The notes under the pieces were generated by a model. The model worked only from the letters and a program-made list of their open reading frames with translations. It was not told where the DNA came from and ran no database searches. 64,000 nucleotides of DNA from Elephas maximus indicus (Eukaryota > Chordata > Mammalia > Proboscidea > Elephantidae). The position numbers were made by a program, and so were the translations under genes. The DNA is taken from assembly GCF_024166365.1 (NCBI RefSeq), contig NW_026060237.1, positions 3,410,001 through 3,474,000 of the forward strand, given 5' to 3'. Numbering within the stretch: position 1 is the first letter of the stretch; each line of letters starts with the position of its first letter. Shown here piece after piece: positions 44,481-53,817 of this stretch.

Positions 44481-46110
44481 CTGCCCTCCACCAGGGGGAG
44501 CCAAGCCGGGTACGGGGGCAGGGCCGTGGGTTCAGAGATCACACCGTGGGCCTAGGGATTGGCGAGACGGCTTTCAGGGCCCCGGACGCTGCCCCCTTTC
44601 TCCGCCCGGTCCAGGCCCAGGCCAGTCCAGCTGCATTAAACAGCCCCCCGTCTGCCCGCCCGGCCGCCCCGACAACCGCCAGCCAGCCAGCCAGCCAGCC
44701 TTCTCTCGGTCTCTGGCAGCAGCCGCTCAGCCCTCGGTCCAGAGCTCTTTCGGGACCCGCCCTGAGGGAAGGCAGGAGCTAGGCCACCTTCGCCCAGCCA
44801 CCATGGTCCACCTGAGGGCGTCCGAAGTCCGGCAGCTGCTGCACAAGTTCGTGGTCGTCATGAGGGACTCCGTGCAGAGGGCCGTGTACAAGGACCTGGT
44901 GCTCCTGCTGCAGAAGGACTGCCTGCTCTCAAGCAGTCAGCTGAAGGCCAAGGGCGAGATGAGCTTCGAGCAGGACAGGCTGCTGCACGGCGGCTGGTGA
45001 GGCCGTATGCACAACGGGACCCACTACCGCGAAGTCCGCGAGTTCTGCTCCACACACCACCTTGTGCGCTTCTACTTCCTCACGCGCGCCTACTCCCGGT
45101 ACGTGGAGAAAGTCCTGCTGGAGCTGCTGAGGGGCGAGCACGGCCCAGACGTGGTCATCATGAACTCCTGCCTCTGGGACCTGTCCAGGTATGGCCAGGA
45201 TTCCATGTGGAGCTACAGGAGGAACCTGGAGACCCTGTTCTGGCGCCTTCGCCAGGTGCTGCCCGAGTCCTGCCTCGTGGTGTGGAACACTGCCATGCCC
45301 GTGGCTGAGACGGTCTCAGGGGGTTTCCTACCCCCTGAGGGCATGCCCCCGACCGCGTGCCTGCGGGATGATGTGGTGGAGGCCAACTTCTACAGCGCCG
45401 CTGAGGCCAGCAGGCTCGGCTTCGACGTGCTGGACTTGCATTTCCACTTCCGGCCCTCCTGGCAGCACCGGCAGCCAGATGGCGTGCACTGGAACCAACA
45501 CGCTCACCGAAGGCTCTCGCAGCTGCTGCTGGCCCACCTGGCCGACGCCTGGGGCGTGGACCTGCCCTGCGATGACCCCGTGGGCAGGTGGATCTGGGAA
45601 GGCTCCGGGAGCCTTCTCAGAGCGCCAGGGAGCTACAGGCTGCTCCAGTGCCGCGGAGGGGAATCTGGTGAGGAGGCCCCGCCTTCACGCCCACCTAGGC
45701 CCGCACACCCAATCGCTCAGTTCCAGAGACCCCCTGTATCCCCGCCCCAGGTTCGCAGGCGCTGCCAGCCCGGCGGCCATGGCTCCACTTTGCCCTGGGA
45801 CCAATCCCTGCAGCGCCAGCCATGCTCTGGCGACGCCTATGCGCAGCACACTAGATATGGCGAGGAAGCAAACCCGACCACTGGCCGGCAGCCCCGCCAC
45901 GGCCGAATACATAGGGCCTCTGATTCTCACCAGCGCCGCGTGGTTCACCGGGCTTCTCCACCTTACCCCCCAGGTCCCCCTGCCGGGCCAGAGAGGCTCA
46001 GGGGCAGGGCCCGCAGCCCCGGACGTGACCAGGGGCAAGGATTCCGTAGCCACCCCTCCATGTAGGCCGTCCTCTCCCCCTTGGACCCTTCCTTGGGGGA
46101 TGGCCTAGGC
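44480..46110. promoter_or_regulatory. GC- and CpG-rich block over the PCED1B-like exon
   Basis: GC content rises sharply and CpG is frequent, unlike the AT-rich surroundings. A (CCAG)n tract lies at about 44684-44700. This accounts for the long chance frames on both strands here (for example 45191-46108 plus). Whether it is a CpG-island promoter or just a GC-rich exon cannot be told from sequence. Confidence 0.5.
44718..44719 (+). other. Candidate splice acceptor ahead of the PCED1B-like start
   Basis: A pyrimidine-rich stretch 'ttctctcggtctctggcag' ends 83 bases upstream of the ATG. In human PCED1B I believe the coding region sits in one terminal exon with a 5'UTR part, which would fit. Weak evidence. 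Confidence 0.3.
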
Positions 46111-46221
46111 ATGCAGGTGTGGAACACCTCCAGCCACCCCTCCACCCCTCTCAGCAGCGACAGGCCTTACAGGAGCAGATACCAGACGTACACCCCCACG
46201 GCTGTCTCCTCCTTGCCTTGA
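44803..46221 (+). pseudogene. PCED1B: PCED1B-like PC-esterase (GDSL/SGNH) gene with two in-frame stops
   Basis: PCED1 proteins are PC-esterase-domain members of the GDSL/SGNH hydrolase superfamily; substrate unknown. The ATG at 44803 has a full Kozak context (gccaccatgg). The frame reads [20 protein letters not shown], then [19 protein letters not shown]. The usual HNKF has lost Asn, and the catalytic GDS is RDS: Ser kept, Gly lost. At 44998-45000 a TGA follows HGGW. The same frame then continues with [52 protein letters not shown] and the second catalytic motif DGVHWN. A Pro/Arg-rich tail follows, with a TAG at 46063-46065, then 51 more codons ending SDRPYRSRYQTYTPTAVSSL and TGA at 46219-46221. 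The total of 472 positions (two of them stops) is near family length (about 430-455). GQRG-like codons at the first stop and the overall fit favour PCED1B over PCED1A. Most likely a pseudogenised PCED1B; a second retrocopy is the alternative. Confidence 0.82.
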
Positions 46222-46239
46222 TGTGCAAGCAAACTGCGA

Positions 46240-46245
46240 ATTAAA
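46240..46245 (+). terminator. Candidate poly(A) signal ATTAAA
   Basis: It lies 18 bases after the final TGA of the PCED1B-like frame and is followed by GT-rich sequence (about 46268-46300). There is no genomic poly(A) tail after it, which argues against a recent retrocopy. Confidence 0.4.
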
Positions 46246-46249
46246 AAAG

Positions 46250-46994
46250 TGCCTTCACAAACACAATGTCTGTCTCTGCGGAGTCTTTGTGGGGCTGCGC
46301 CCTGGCAGTGTGTCCATAATGGATCAGTGTAGCCTGTCACTCCCATTATGTTCTGGGTGCCTTTTGGGGCAAGGAGCAGAATGCCTTCTCGGGGGCTTCT
46401 GCTGCTTTCAGGGCCAAAGAGGCAATCAGGCGAAATCCATTCCTTCCAATTACCTGTAGTTTCTGTAGAAGAGTTACTTGTTCAGAAAAGCCCCGAGGTT
46501 GAGCTGCGCTTCACCACTTAGCAAGATCCAATGCTCAATTCGGTGAGCTGACGTTAAGTGCCTCTCAGGGCTGGTGAATAAACAAGCCTCCCAGACGGTT
46601 TTCTATACCCATAAGGTGAATTAATTTATTTGCACACACTTGGGAGACTGACAGCTTTTCTAGCGGCCAGGGGGTTTCGTTGGCAGAGGAACCAGCTTCT
46701 CTTTCCTCACTTGAGGAGCTTTTACTTAACGGACCAATGCGCCTTAAGGACAAACGGGGAGGGGAGGCCGCCAGGGAGGAGATGGGACTCAGAGTGATCT
46801 CAAGCATGCTAAGAACGAATGAGCAATTCCAGGGCTGGTTACGGAAAAGAAGAAATGACACATTTTGGGCTTGAAATGTTTTAAAATATTGTTAAAGGAA
46901 ATATCAAAAGTTGGTTTAAGAACCCCCAAAACTGTTGGCCTGAGATCATGTTTAAACCTTAAACAAAAATATTCCCCAAAATCTTTAAACAAAT
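46250..46994. other. Unique DNA, no gene seen
   Basis: No recognised repeat and no preserved coding frame. Opposed chance frames at 46565-46861 (minus) and 46680-46874 (plus) have no family resemblance. Confidence 0.5.
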
Positions 46995-47755
46995 AATAGC
47001 TTAACTAGTAAAGAATGTCTGCCTTGAGCATTGTGCTCTTTTAAAGAGCTCTCTATATGAGATCAAACTGACAACAGCAACTGTTGAAAGATGAGAGAGG
47101 AAGCTTAGGGGGCAGTGAGTCTGTGTTCATGGGGGAGGAACAACTCAGAAGAGGAGGGTGAGAGTGGCTGCACAACTTGAAGTACGTAAAAAACGTCACT
47201 GAATTGTGCTTGTAGAAACCGTTGAATTGGTCTATGTTTTTCTGTGTATATTCTCATTAACAACAAAAAAACTGTATTTAAAAAAGCAAACAAACAATAG
47301 TTAACTAGTAAAGACTGTCTGCCTTGAGCATTATGCTCTTTTAAGAACTGTCTAGATGGAGCCCTGGTAGCATGGAGGTTAAGTACTCAGCTGCTGGCCA
47401 AAAGGTCAGCAGTTTGAACCCACCAGCTGTTCCTTGGAAACCCTGTGGGGCAGTTCTACTCTGTCCTATAGCGTGGCTACGAGTTGGAATCAACCCAACA
47501 GCAACAGAGTTTTTTGTTTTTAATATGGGGTCACATTGACCACAGCAACTAGAAGGTTGGACAGGAAGCTTAGGGGGCAGTAAGTTTCTGTTAGTGGGGC
47601 GAGAACAACTCAGAAAAGGAGGGTGAGAATGGCTGCACCACTCAAAGAATGTCATCGATGTCACTGAATGGTATGTGCAGAAACTGGTGAATTGGTGGAA
47701 GTTCTTCTGTGTATATTCTCAACAACAGCAAAAGTAAAATAAACTATTTAAAAAA
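46995..47755. repeat. Direct tandem duplication of about 300 bp, second copy holding a SINE
   Basis: Copy 1 is 46995-47298 and copy 2 is 47299-47755. Both run 'actagtaaaga.tgtctgcc', 'ggaagcttagggggcagt', 'aggagggtgaga.tggctgc', 'ttctgtgtatattctca' and end in an A-rich tract. Copy 2 is longer only because of the SINE at 47354-47522, so the duplication came first. Confidence 0.9.
47354..47522 (+). mobile_element. Afrotherian SINE, well preserved
   Basis: 'ggagccctggtagcatgg' to 'caacccaacagcaacagag' with a TTTTTTGTTTTT tail; B-box region 'agcagtttgaacccacc'. Confidence 0.93.
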
Positions 47756-48067
47756 GAAAAGACAAGATGGCGTAAACAGTGTAATGTGTTCTGCTCTAAA
47801 CCTGGGTCTCACCATCGACAAAGGAGATGAGACTGATATTTCATTTCATGCAATTTGAAAGTTGATAAGGCATAATTTTAAAATCAATGAGTGCAACAAC
47901 AACATATAATTGAGCTCCTTCTGTCTATATAGCACTGTGCAAAACACAGGGAGGGTGCAGCTTATCCCCTGAAAGAGGAAGAACTGGGATGGCCCATGCT
48001 TTGTGCACTGAGACTTCCCTTACACGTATTATTTATTTGACAGCAACCATATTAGGAAGGTAATGTT
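47756..48067. other. Unique DNA, no gene seen
   Basis: No repeat or coding signal recognised. Confidence 0.45.
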
Positions 48068-48245
48068 GTTAAGAAGCTCTATTGCACAATCGGTAAGTGC
48101 TTGGCTGCTAAAGGAAAAGGTCAGCGGTTCGGAGCCACCTGCTGCTCTGCAAGAGAAAGATATGGCAGTCTGCTTCCGTCATGAGTACAGCCTAGGAAAC
48201 CTCATGAGGCAGCTCTACTCCTCCCTATAGTTTCTATATGAGTCA
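48068..48245 (+). mobile_element. Afrotherian SINE, variant head
   Basis: 'aagctctattgcacaatcgg' ... 'ggtcagcggttcggagccacc' ... 'cctaggaaacctcatgaggc'. The B-box GGTTCGGAGCC is clear. Confidence 0.85.
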
Positions 48246-49085
48246 TGAGAACTATTCTTAGGTGCTGTGGAGTTAGCCTAGACTCATGGTGACCCAGTGC
48301 ACAATGGAAAGAAACACTACCTGATCCTGTGCCATCCCAATGCTTGGTTGGTGTCATGATTAAATTATGTCCCCACAAAAATGTGTGTATCAGTTGGGCT
48401 GGGCCATGATTCCCAGTATTGTGTGATTTTCCTATGTGTTGTAAGTCCTGCATCTATGATGTTAATGAGGGAGGATGGGTGGTAGTTGTGTTAGTGAGGC
48501 AGGACTCAAACTACAACATCAGATTGTGTCTTGAGGCAAACTCTTGAGATATAAAAGAGAGAAGTGAGCAGACAGACAGGGGGACCACATACCACCAAGA
48601 AAGCAGTGCTGGGAGCAGTGCTGGATCCTTTGGACCCTGGGTCCCTGCGCCAAGAAGCTCGTAGTCTGGGGGAAGAGTGATGAGAAGGCCCACAGAGAGA
48701 GAAAGCTTTCCCCTGGAGCTGACACCGAGAATTTGGACTTTAAGCCTATATTACTGTGAAGAAATAAATTTCTCTTTGTTAAAGCCACCCCCTTGTGGCA
48801 TTTCTGTTATAGGAGCACTAGATAACTAAGACAGGTGGAGATCAGACTGTTGTGATCTACAAGGTTCTCAATGGCTGATTTTCAGAATAGATTGCCAGGC
48901 GTTTCTTACTAGTCAGTCTTAGTCTGGAAGTTCCACTGAAGCCTGTTTAGCATCACAGCAGTATACAAGCTTCCACTGACAGACGGGTTGTGGGTGCACA
49001 TGAGGTGCCTTGGCTGGGAATGGACCCCCGGTCTCTTGCCTGGAAGGTGAGGAGTCTACCGCTGACCCACCACTGCCCCCTTAAG
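48246..49085 (-). mobile_element. tRNA-Gly-headed SINE with RTE-derived body, split by an LTR
   Basis: Read on the minus strand from 49085, the first about 75 bases resemble tRNA-Gly ('ggtgggtcagcggtagact', then 'gggggtccattccc'). The body follows ('cttccagactaagac', matching the RTE 5'UTR). Beyond the LTR comes an RTE-tail-like part ending near 48246. The LTR at 48352-48833 interrupts it. Related bodies without the clear tRNA head lie at 53818-54150 and 60740-61030. Confidence 0.65.
48352..48833 (+). mobile_element. MaLR-like solo LTR
   Basis: Begins 'tgtcatgattaaattatgtc' and ends 'gataactaagaca', giving TG...CA termini. AATAAA lies near 48764. Flanks are gttgg (48347-48351) and ggtgg (48834-48838), a plausible 5-bp duplication with one change. 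No internal proviral sequence. Confidence 0.75.
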
Positions 49086-49245
49086 GTCGGTTATAGAGAC
49101 CCACTGTTAGAGAGAGGAGACAGCAAAAGGGGTGAAGGCCATAGTTACCAAATGGTAACAGAGTTGTGATGTGGGTTAGGCTTGCCTAACTCCAGAATCC
49201 ACGTGCCTTGCACTATACCACACGCCTTCAAGGTAGACAGGAAAA
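49086..49245. other. Unique DNA
   Basis: Short non-repeat spacer before the GT/CA tract. Confidence 0.4.
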
Positions 49246-49335
49246 TACGTGTGTGTGCGTGTGTGAGCGTGTGTGTGTGCACACATATATGGTGGACATG
49301 TACACTGCATACACACACATACACACACACACAAA
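49246..49335. repeat. GT-rich then CA-rich microsatellite forming an inverted pair
   Basis: A (GT)n-type run at about 49246-49283 is followed, after a 30-base spacer, by a (CA)n-type run at about 49311-49335. The arms can pair, and both are Z-DNA-prone. The chance frames over it (Cys-Val and Thr-His rich) are not genes. Confidence 0.85.
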
Positions 49336-49370
49336 TACCAAGCACAAGAGACGGGCTGCCAGCTGGGTGA

Positions 49371-49890
49371 TGTCTTAGTCATCTAATGGTGCTGTAACAG
49401 AAACACCCCAAGTGGATGCTTTAACAAAGAGAAATTTATTTTCTCACACTCTAGTAGGCGAGAAGTCCAAATTCATGGTGCCAGCTCCAGGGCAAGGCTT
49501 TCTCTTCTTGCCTCTGGAGGAAGGTCCTTGTCATCAGTCTTCCCCTGGACTAGGAGCTTCTCCACGCAAGAACCCCCAGGTCCAGAGGACATGCTTTTCT
49601 CCTGGGATTTGCCTTCTCGGTGATATGAGGGCCTCACGTCTCTCTGCTTGTTTCTCCTTTTATGTCTCAAAAGAGATTGGCTCGAGACACAATCCAATCT
49701 TGGAGATTGAGTCCTGCCTCAGTATCGTAACTGTTGCCTATTCCACCTCATTAACATCACAGAGGTAGGATTTACAACAGAGAGGAAAATCACTTTAGAT
49801 CGCAAAATGGTGGACAATGACACAACACTTGGAATCATGGCCCAGCCAAGTTGACACACATTTTGGGCGGACACGATTCAGTCCACAACA
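49371..49890 (-). mobile_element. MaLR-like solo LTR
   Basis: The plus strand starts 'tgtcttagtcatctaatggt' and ends 'cagtccacaaca'. Reversed, this gives TGTTGTGGACTGAA... to ...GACTAAGACA. Flanks ggtga (49366-49370) and ggtgg (49891-49895) suggest a 5-bp duplication. Opposite in orientation to the 48.4-kb copy, so the two are not ends of one provirus. Confidence 0.78.
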
Positions 49891-49895
49891 GGTGG

Positions 49896-50217
49896 GCTGT
49901 GGAGGTGTCGCTATTTGAACTGGCACTCAGTGAAAGATAGGGAGACATCAATACTGAGATGATTCCTTGTAACAGATGAAGAGTGGGGTATTAGGAACGT
50001 GAGCATTAAATAGCGGGGTGGGAAAACACAAAGCATATGGAAGGTTCTGGAAACCCGTCAGAGTGGCTGGATGCAAGATCTGTGTTGAGTGTAATCAGAG
50101 GTTAGGTTAGAGGCACACAGGGATATGAATGTTAAGAGTATAGCAAATTGGGTTTTAGATAAAGATAATATTGGGAGTAACTATCAAAAACACAGCTAAA
50201 CGTTTCCTTAAGAACTT
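49896..50217. other. Unique DNA, no gene seen
   Basis: No recognised repeat or reading frame. Confidence 0.45.
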
Positions 50218-50405
50218 TAAGGAGTCCCAGGGTGGTATACATGGGTAACGCGCTTGGCTGCTAATCAAAAGTTTGAGGTTCCAGTCTGCCCAGAGAGAGG
50301 TACCTTGGAAGAAAGGCCTGGCAAAATACTTCCAATATCCAGGCATTTAAAAACTCTACGCAACACAGTTCTTCTTGGAGTTGACTCCATGGCCAAAAAC
50401 AAAGA
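50218..50405 (+). mobile_element. Afrotherian SINE, long subfamily
   Basis: 'aaggagtcccagggtggtat' to 'gttgactccatggccaaaa'. Confidence 0.85.
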
Positions 50406-50411
50406 ACCCTC

Positions 50412-50578
50412 TAAAGGAAACCCTGGTGGTGTAGTGTTTAAGAGCTATGCCCACTAACCAAAGGGTCAGCAGTTCGAATCCAACAGCTGCTCCTTGGAAA
50501 CCCTATGGGGTAGTTTTACTCTGTCCTATAGGGTCGCTGTGAGTCAGAATCCACTCAATGGCAACAGGTTTTGGTTTT
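50412..50578 (+). mobile_element. Afrotherian SINE, short subfamily, well preserved
   Basis: 'ggaaaccctggtggtgtagt' to 'cactcaatggcaacaggttt'; B-box 'agcagttcgaatccaac'. It sits directly behind the long-subfamily copy. Confidence 0.93.
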
Positions 50579-50579
50579 A

Positions 50580-50950
50580 GAGGGTAAATTTCAGTTTATA
50601 GAAAATTTTATTTTTTGTGTGAAAGCATTCACTACTAATGGTATAGGAATAAAAAAGTTCTGTTCTGAAAGTTTGAAATCTTTGAATCAGCAATTGAAAA
50701 AGTTTCATTTCAGATAATGGAGGAATTTTTATCTTACTTGATGAAAAATTCTTAGGAACACAAACATGAAGACTAAAATGATGAAAAATTCCTATTAAAA
50801 TGCATTGAAAACAAGTCCAAAGTGGGGACAAACTAATTGTGGGAAGCATAAGGCTTATAAGCACCAAAAGAATGCATTTTCCCCACAGCCAAAGATGGGT
50901 TTTGGTCCCAGGAAAGATTCAAAGCTGGATAAGTACAGCCAATAATAACC
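50580..50950. other. AT-rich unique DNA
   Basis: No gene or family recognised. A short SINE tail ('gacttgatggcaacaggctt') follows at about 50965-51000. Confidence 0.45.
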
Positions 50951-51004
50951 TGGTATATGAGGCAGAATTGACTTGATGGCAACAGGCTTGGTTTTTTGGG
51001 TATA

Positions 51005-51215
51005 TATGGGAGTCCCTGGGTGGTGCAAACAGTTAACATGCTTGGCTGCTAGCCTAAAGGTTGGAATTTCGAGTCCACCCACAGATGCCTTGGAAGAAAG
51101 GCCTGGAGATCTACTTGTGAAAAAATCAGCCACTGAAAACCCTATGGAGCACAGTTCTACCCAGACACACAAGGCTTAGAGTTGACGCCGTGGCAACTGT
51201 TTATTTTTTATAGTT
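51005..51215 (+). mobile_element. Afrotherian SINE, long subfamily
   Basis: 'gggagtccctgggtggtgca' to 'gagttgacgccgtggcaact', containing the 'atctacttgtgaaaaaatc' block. Confidence 0.88.
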
Positions 51216-51434
51216 GATATAGATGAAGACCCATGGGTTAAATATCAAAAGGTAATTCTGATCTTGTGACTCAACAAATAGTGTTCTTCATTTAAAACAA
51301 ATGTACTAAGAACTTCTTTGGTTATTTAATTTTAAAATGAATGTGACCTCCAACAAAGAATGAAAAATCCCACTACCAGAATGCCACTGGAAAAATCAAA
51401 TAACACAGAAAAAGTAAAGGGGTATACTATACCA

Positions 51435-51600
51435 AAAAAAAAAAAAAAAACCATTCCCTTGAGTTGATCCCAACTCAGAGTAATGCTATAGGTTAGAGTA
51501 GAACTGCCCCATAGTGGTTACAAGGAGCAGCTGGTGGATTCAAACTACCAACTTTTTGGTTGGCAGCCAAATGCTTAACCACTGCTCCATCAGCTCTAAA
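51435..51600 (-). mobile_element. Afrotherian SINE with A tract
   Basis: Starts after an 18-A tract and runs 'ccttgagttgatcccaac' to 'taaccactgctccatcagc'. Confidence 0.88.
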
Positions 51601-51604
51601 ACAA

Positions 51605-51985
51605 AATTCTAGCAGAAATAAAAAGACCAGATTTACTGGCCTGACAGAGACTGGAGAAACCCATAGAGTATGGCCCGCAGACACCCATTCAGCTCAGTAA
51701 TGAAATCACTCCTGAGGTTCACCCTTCAGCCAAAGAACGGACAGGCCCATAAAACAAGACAAGACTAAAGGGGCACACCAGCCCTGGGGCAAGGACTAGA
51801 AGGCAGGAGGGGACAGGAAAGCTGGCAATAGGGAACCCAAGGTGGAAAATGGGAGAGTGTTGACATGTCATGGGGTCGGTAAACAATGTCACAAAACAAT
51901 ACGTGTACTAAGTGTTTAATGAGAAGCTAGTTTGTTCTATAAACACTCATCTAAAAAAAAAGTACAGTAAAAAAAAGGAAAAAAG
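51605..51985 (+). mobile_element. L1 3'UTR end, sense
   Basis: 'aaaagaccagatttactggc', 'cctgacagagactggaga', the late 3'UTR text and a final A-rich tail. Heavily 5'-truncated and diverged from copies A and B. Confidence 0.75.
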
Positions 51986-52052
51986 AACAAGTGTTTTTAT
52001 TGGAGCCCACTTTTTCCAGTATCCCTTTTTGTATGGCGAATATATATGTGTT

Positions 52053-52255
52053 GTTATTGTTAGGCGCGGTCTAGTCCATGTTGACTCAGGGTGATCCCAT
52101 GTGACAGAAGAACTGCCCTGTAGGGTTTTCTAGGCTGTGATCTTTACAGGAGCAGATCCCCAGATCTTTCTCCAGCAGAGCCACAGGATGGGTTCAAACC
52201 ACCAACCTGTCACTTAGCAGTGGAGCACTTAACCATCGTGCCACCAGAGCTCTCT
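52053..52255 (-). mobile_element. Afrotherian SINE
   Basis: 'gttgttattgttaggcgcgg' to 'taaccatcgtgccaccagag'. This variant has the 'gttaggcgc.gtc.agtc' 3' end that is shared with RTE tails. Confidence 0.85.
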
Positions 52256-52309
52256 GAATATATACATACCTGTTGAGTCAGAATCCATTCTGCGGCAACG
52301 GGTTTGCTC

Positions 52310-52849
52310 TGGGTGGGTTATAAAAAGAATGAATTAGCAAAGGCAGAAATTAACATTATCTGACTTCTGAAATGATGTGCTCAAAATCATCTATGTAGTA
52401 TCATTTCCAAAAAAGCTTAAATGGAATCTACTCATGAGAAAGCCATTAAACAAATTCAGGGTGAAGGGCACTCTATGTAATAGCCAGCATGAACTCTTTA
52501 CACTTGTCAAATCTGTGAAACAAACAAACGCAAAAGGCAGAGGCACAGGTCCAGATTAAAAGAGAATAAAAAGATGGGACAACCAAAAGATGGGCAGAAT
52601 CATTAATGGAGCCTGAGTTTATATAAACAATTATAAAGGGCAATTTTGACACAACGTTAAATTTTTAACATGGGATGGTACATCAAAGGACAATATTGTG
52701 TTAACTTTTAAATATCTTAGACATGACTGTGACAATTTTACTACGTTTATGTAGGAGAATGTCTTTGTTACGAGGAGACGCACCCTGAAGGATTTAGTAT
52801 TTAACACGTCTTGGTGCATTTCTTTTAAATGATTCAAAAGTATGTATAA
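52310..52849. other. AT-rich unique DNA
   Basis: A small SINE tail fragment precedes it (about 52270-52310). Otherwise no recognisable gene or repeat. Confidence 0.45.
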
Positions 52850-53010
52850 AACCCATTGCCATTGATTCTGTTCTGACTCCTAGCGAGCCTATAGGATAGA
52901 GCAGAACTGCTTGGTAGGATTCCCAAGGAGTGCCTGGTGGATTTGAACTGCCAACCTTTTGATTAGCAACCGTAGCTGTTAACCCCTACACTACCAGGTT
53001 TTCCTACACC
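52850..53010 (-). mobile_element. Afrotherian SINE
   Basis: 'aacccattgccattgattc' to 'aacccctacactaccaggtt'. Confidence 0.88.
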
Positions 53011-53014
53011 ACTG

Positions 53015-53165
53015 TATATATGTGTATGTATGTAGGTATATAGATTAGATAGATAGATAGATATGGATGATATAGATACAGATAAAATGGATAAAGACAT
53101 AGACATATAGACATAGACATAGACACAGACACAGACACAGACACAAGACATAGACATAGACATAG

Positions 53166-53212
<47 letters not shown>

Positions 53213-53222
53213 CACACACACG
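53015..53222. repeat. Compound microsatellite
   Basis: In order: TATG/TAGG, (TAGA)n, GATA-type, (GACATA)n and (GACACA)n hexamers, (CA)n at about 53171-53198, (TA)n and (CA)n. It sits at the upstream edge of an RTE tail. Cys-Val rich frames on the minus strand are artefacts. Confidence 0.9.
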
Positions 53223-53525
53223 TCTTGGAATAGCATAGCCACAACGCTCCTTAGAAGAGAGCATGGTGCGACTTTGTCCCAACTACTTTGGACATGTTAT
53301 CAGGAAGGACCAGACGCTGGAGAAGGACATCATGCTTGGTAAAGAAGAGGGACAGCAAAAAAGAGGGAGCCCTTCAATGAGATGGATTGACACAGTGGCT
53401 GCAACAACGGGCTCAAGCATAATGACAATTGTGAGGATGGCACAGGACCAGAAGGTGTTTCATTGTTCTACAGAGTGTCCCTTTGAGTTGGAATCAACTC
53501 TACAGCACCTAACAGGAACAACAAC
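53223..53525 (+). mobile_element. BovB/RTE LINE, 3' end
   Basis: MVRLCPNYFGHVIRKDQTLE, then RGSPSMRWIDTVAATTGS, then the tail 'cacctaacaggaacaacaac'. Frame open for about 100 codons but only the extreme C-terminus. Confidence 0.88.
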
Positions 53526-53545
53526 GAAATATATATGTATATATG

Positions 53546-53757
53546 ATATATGTGCTCTGGTAGTGCAATAGTTAAGGCCTTGACTGCTAAGTGAAAGGTT
53601 AGCAGTCAGAACCCAAACAAGAGGCTCTGCGTGAGAAAGACCTGGCAATCTGCTGCTGTAAAGACTACAGCCTAGGACACCTTATGCGGCAGTTCTCCTA
53701 AGTCACAGGGGATTGCTATGAGTCAGAGGATCTGGACAGCGCTCACAACAACATCGT
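53546..53757 (+). mobile_element. Afrotherian SINE variant
   Basis: 'gtgctctggtagtgcaatag' to 'gagtcagaggatctggac'. Confidence 0.8.
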
Positions 53758-53817
53758 GTGTGTGTGTGTTTGTGCATGGGGAGAGAGAAGGAACACAAGT
53801 AACCTCCGTGTTGTTAC

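Noticed and set aside
44332-45000. A 222-codon plus-strand frame extending upstream of the PCED1B-like ATG
   Set aside because: It is in the same frame as PCED1B but the upstream part is low-complexity, GC-driven and has no family resemblance. The Kozak ATG at 44803 matches the family start.
45191-46108. A 305-codon frame in another phase over PCED1B
   Set aside because: Lacks the conserved PC-esterase motifs. It is explained by GC-rich codon bias, although its tail might reflect compensating shifts in the poorly conserved C-terminal part.
48985-49085. A functional tRNA-Gly gene
   Set aside because: Stem positions are mismatched and the sequence continues into a SINE body; only the promoter-like boxes are recognisable.
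48352-49890. Two LTRs as the ends of one provirus
   Set aside because: They are in opposite orientations with only 0.5 kb of unrelated DNA between, and no gag/pol-like sequence.
52963-53282. Cys/Val/Tyr-rich minus-strand frames around 53 kb
   Set aside because: Translations of the compound microsatellite.
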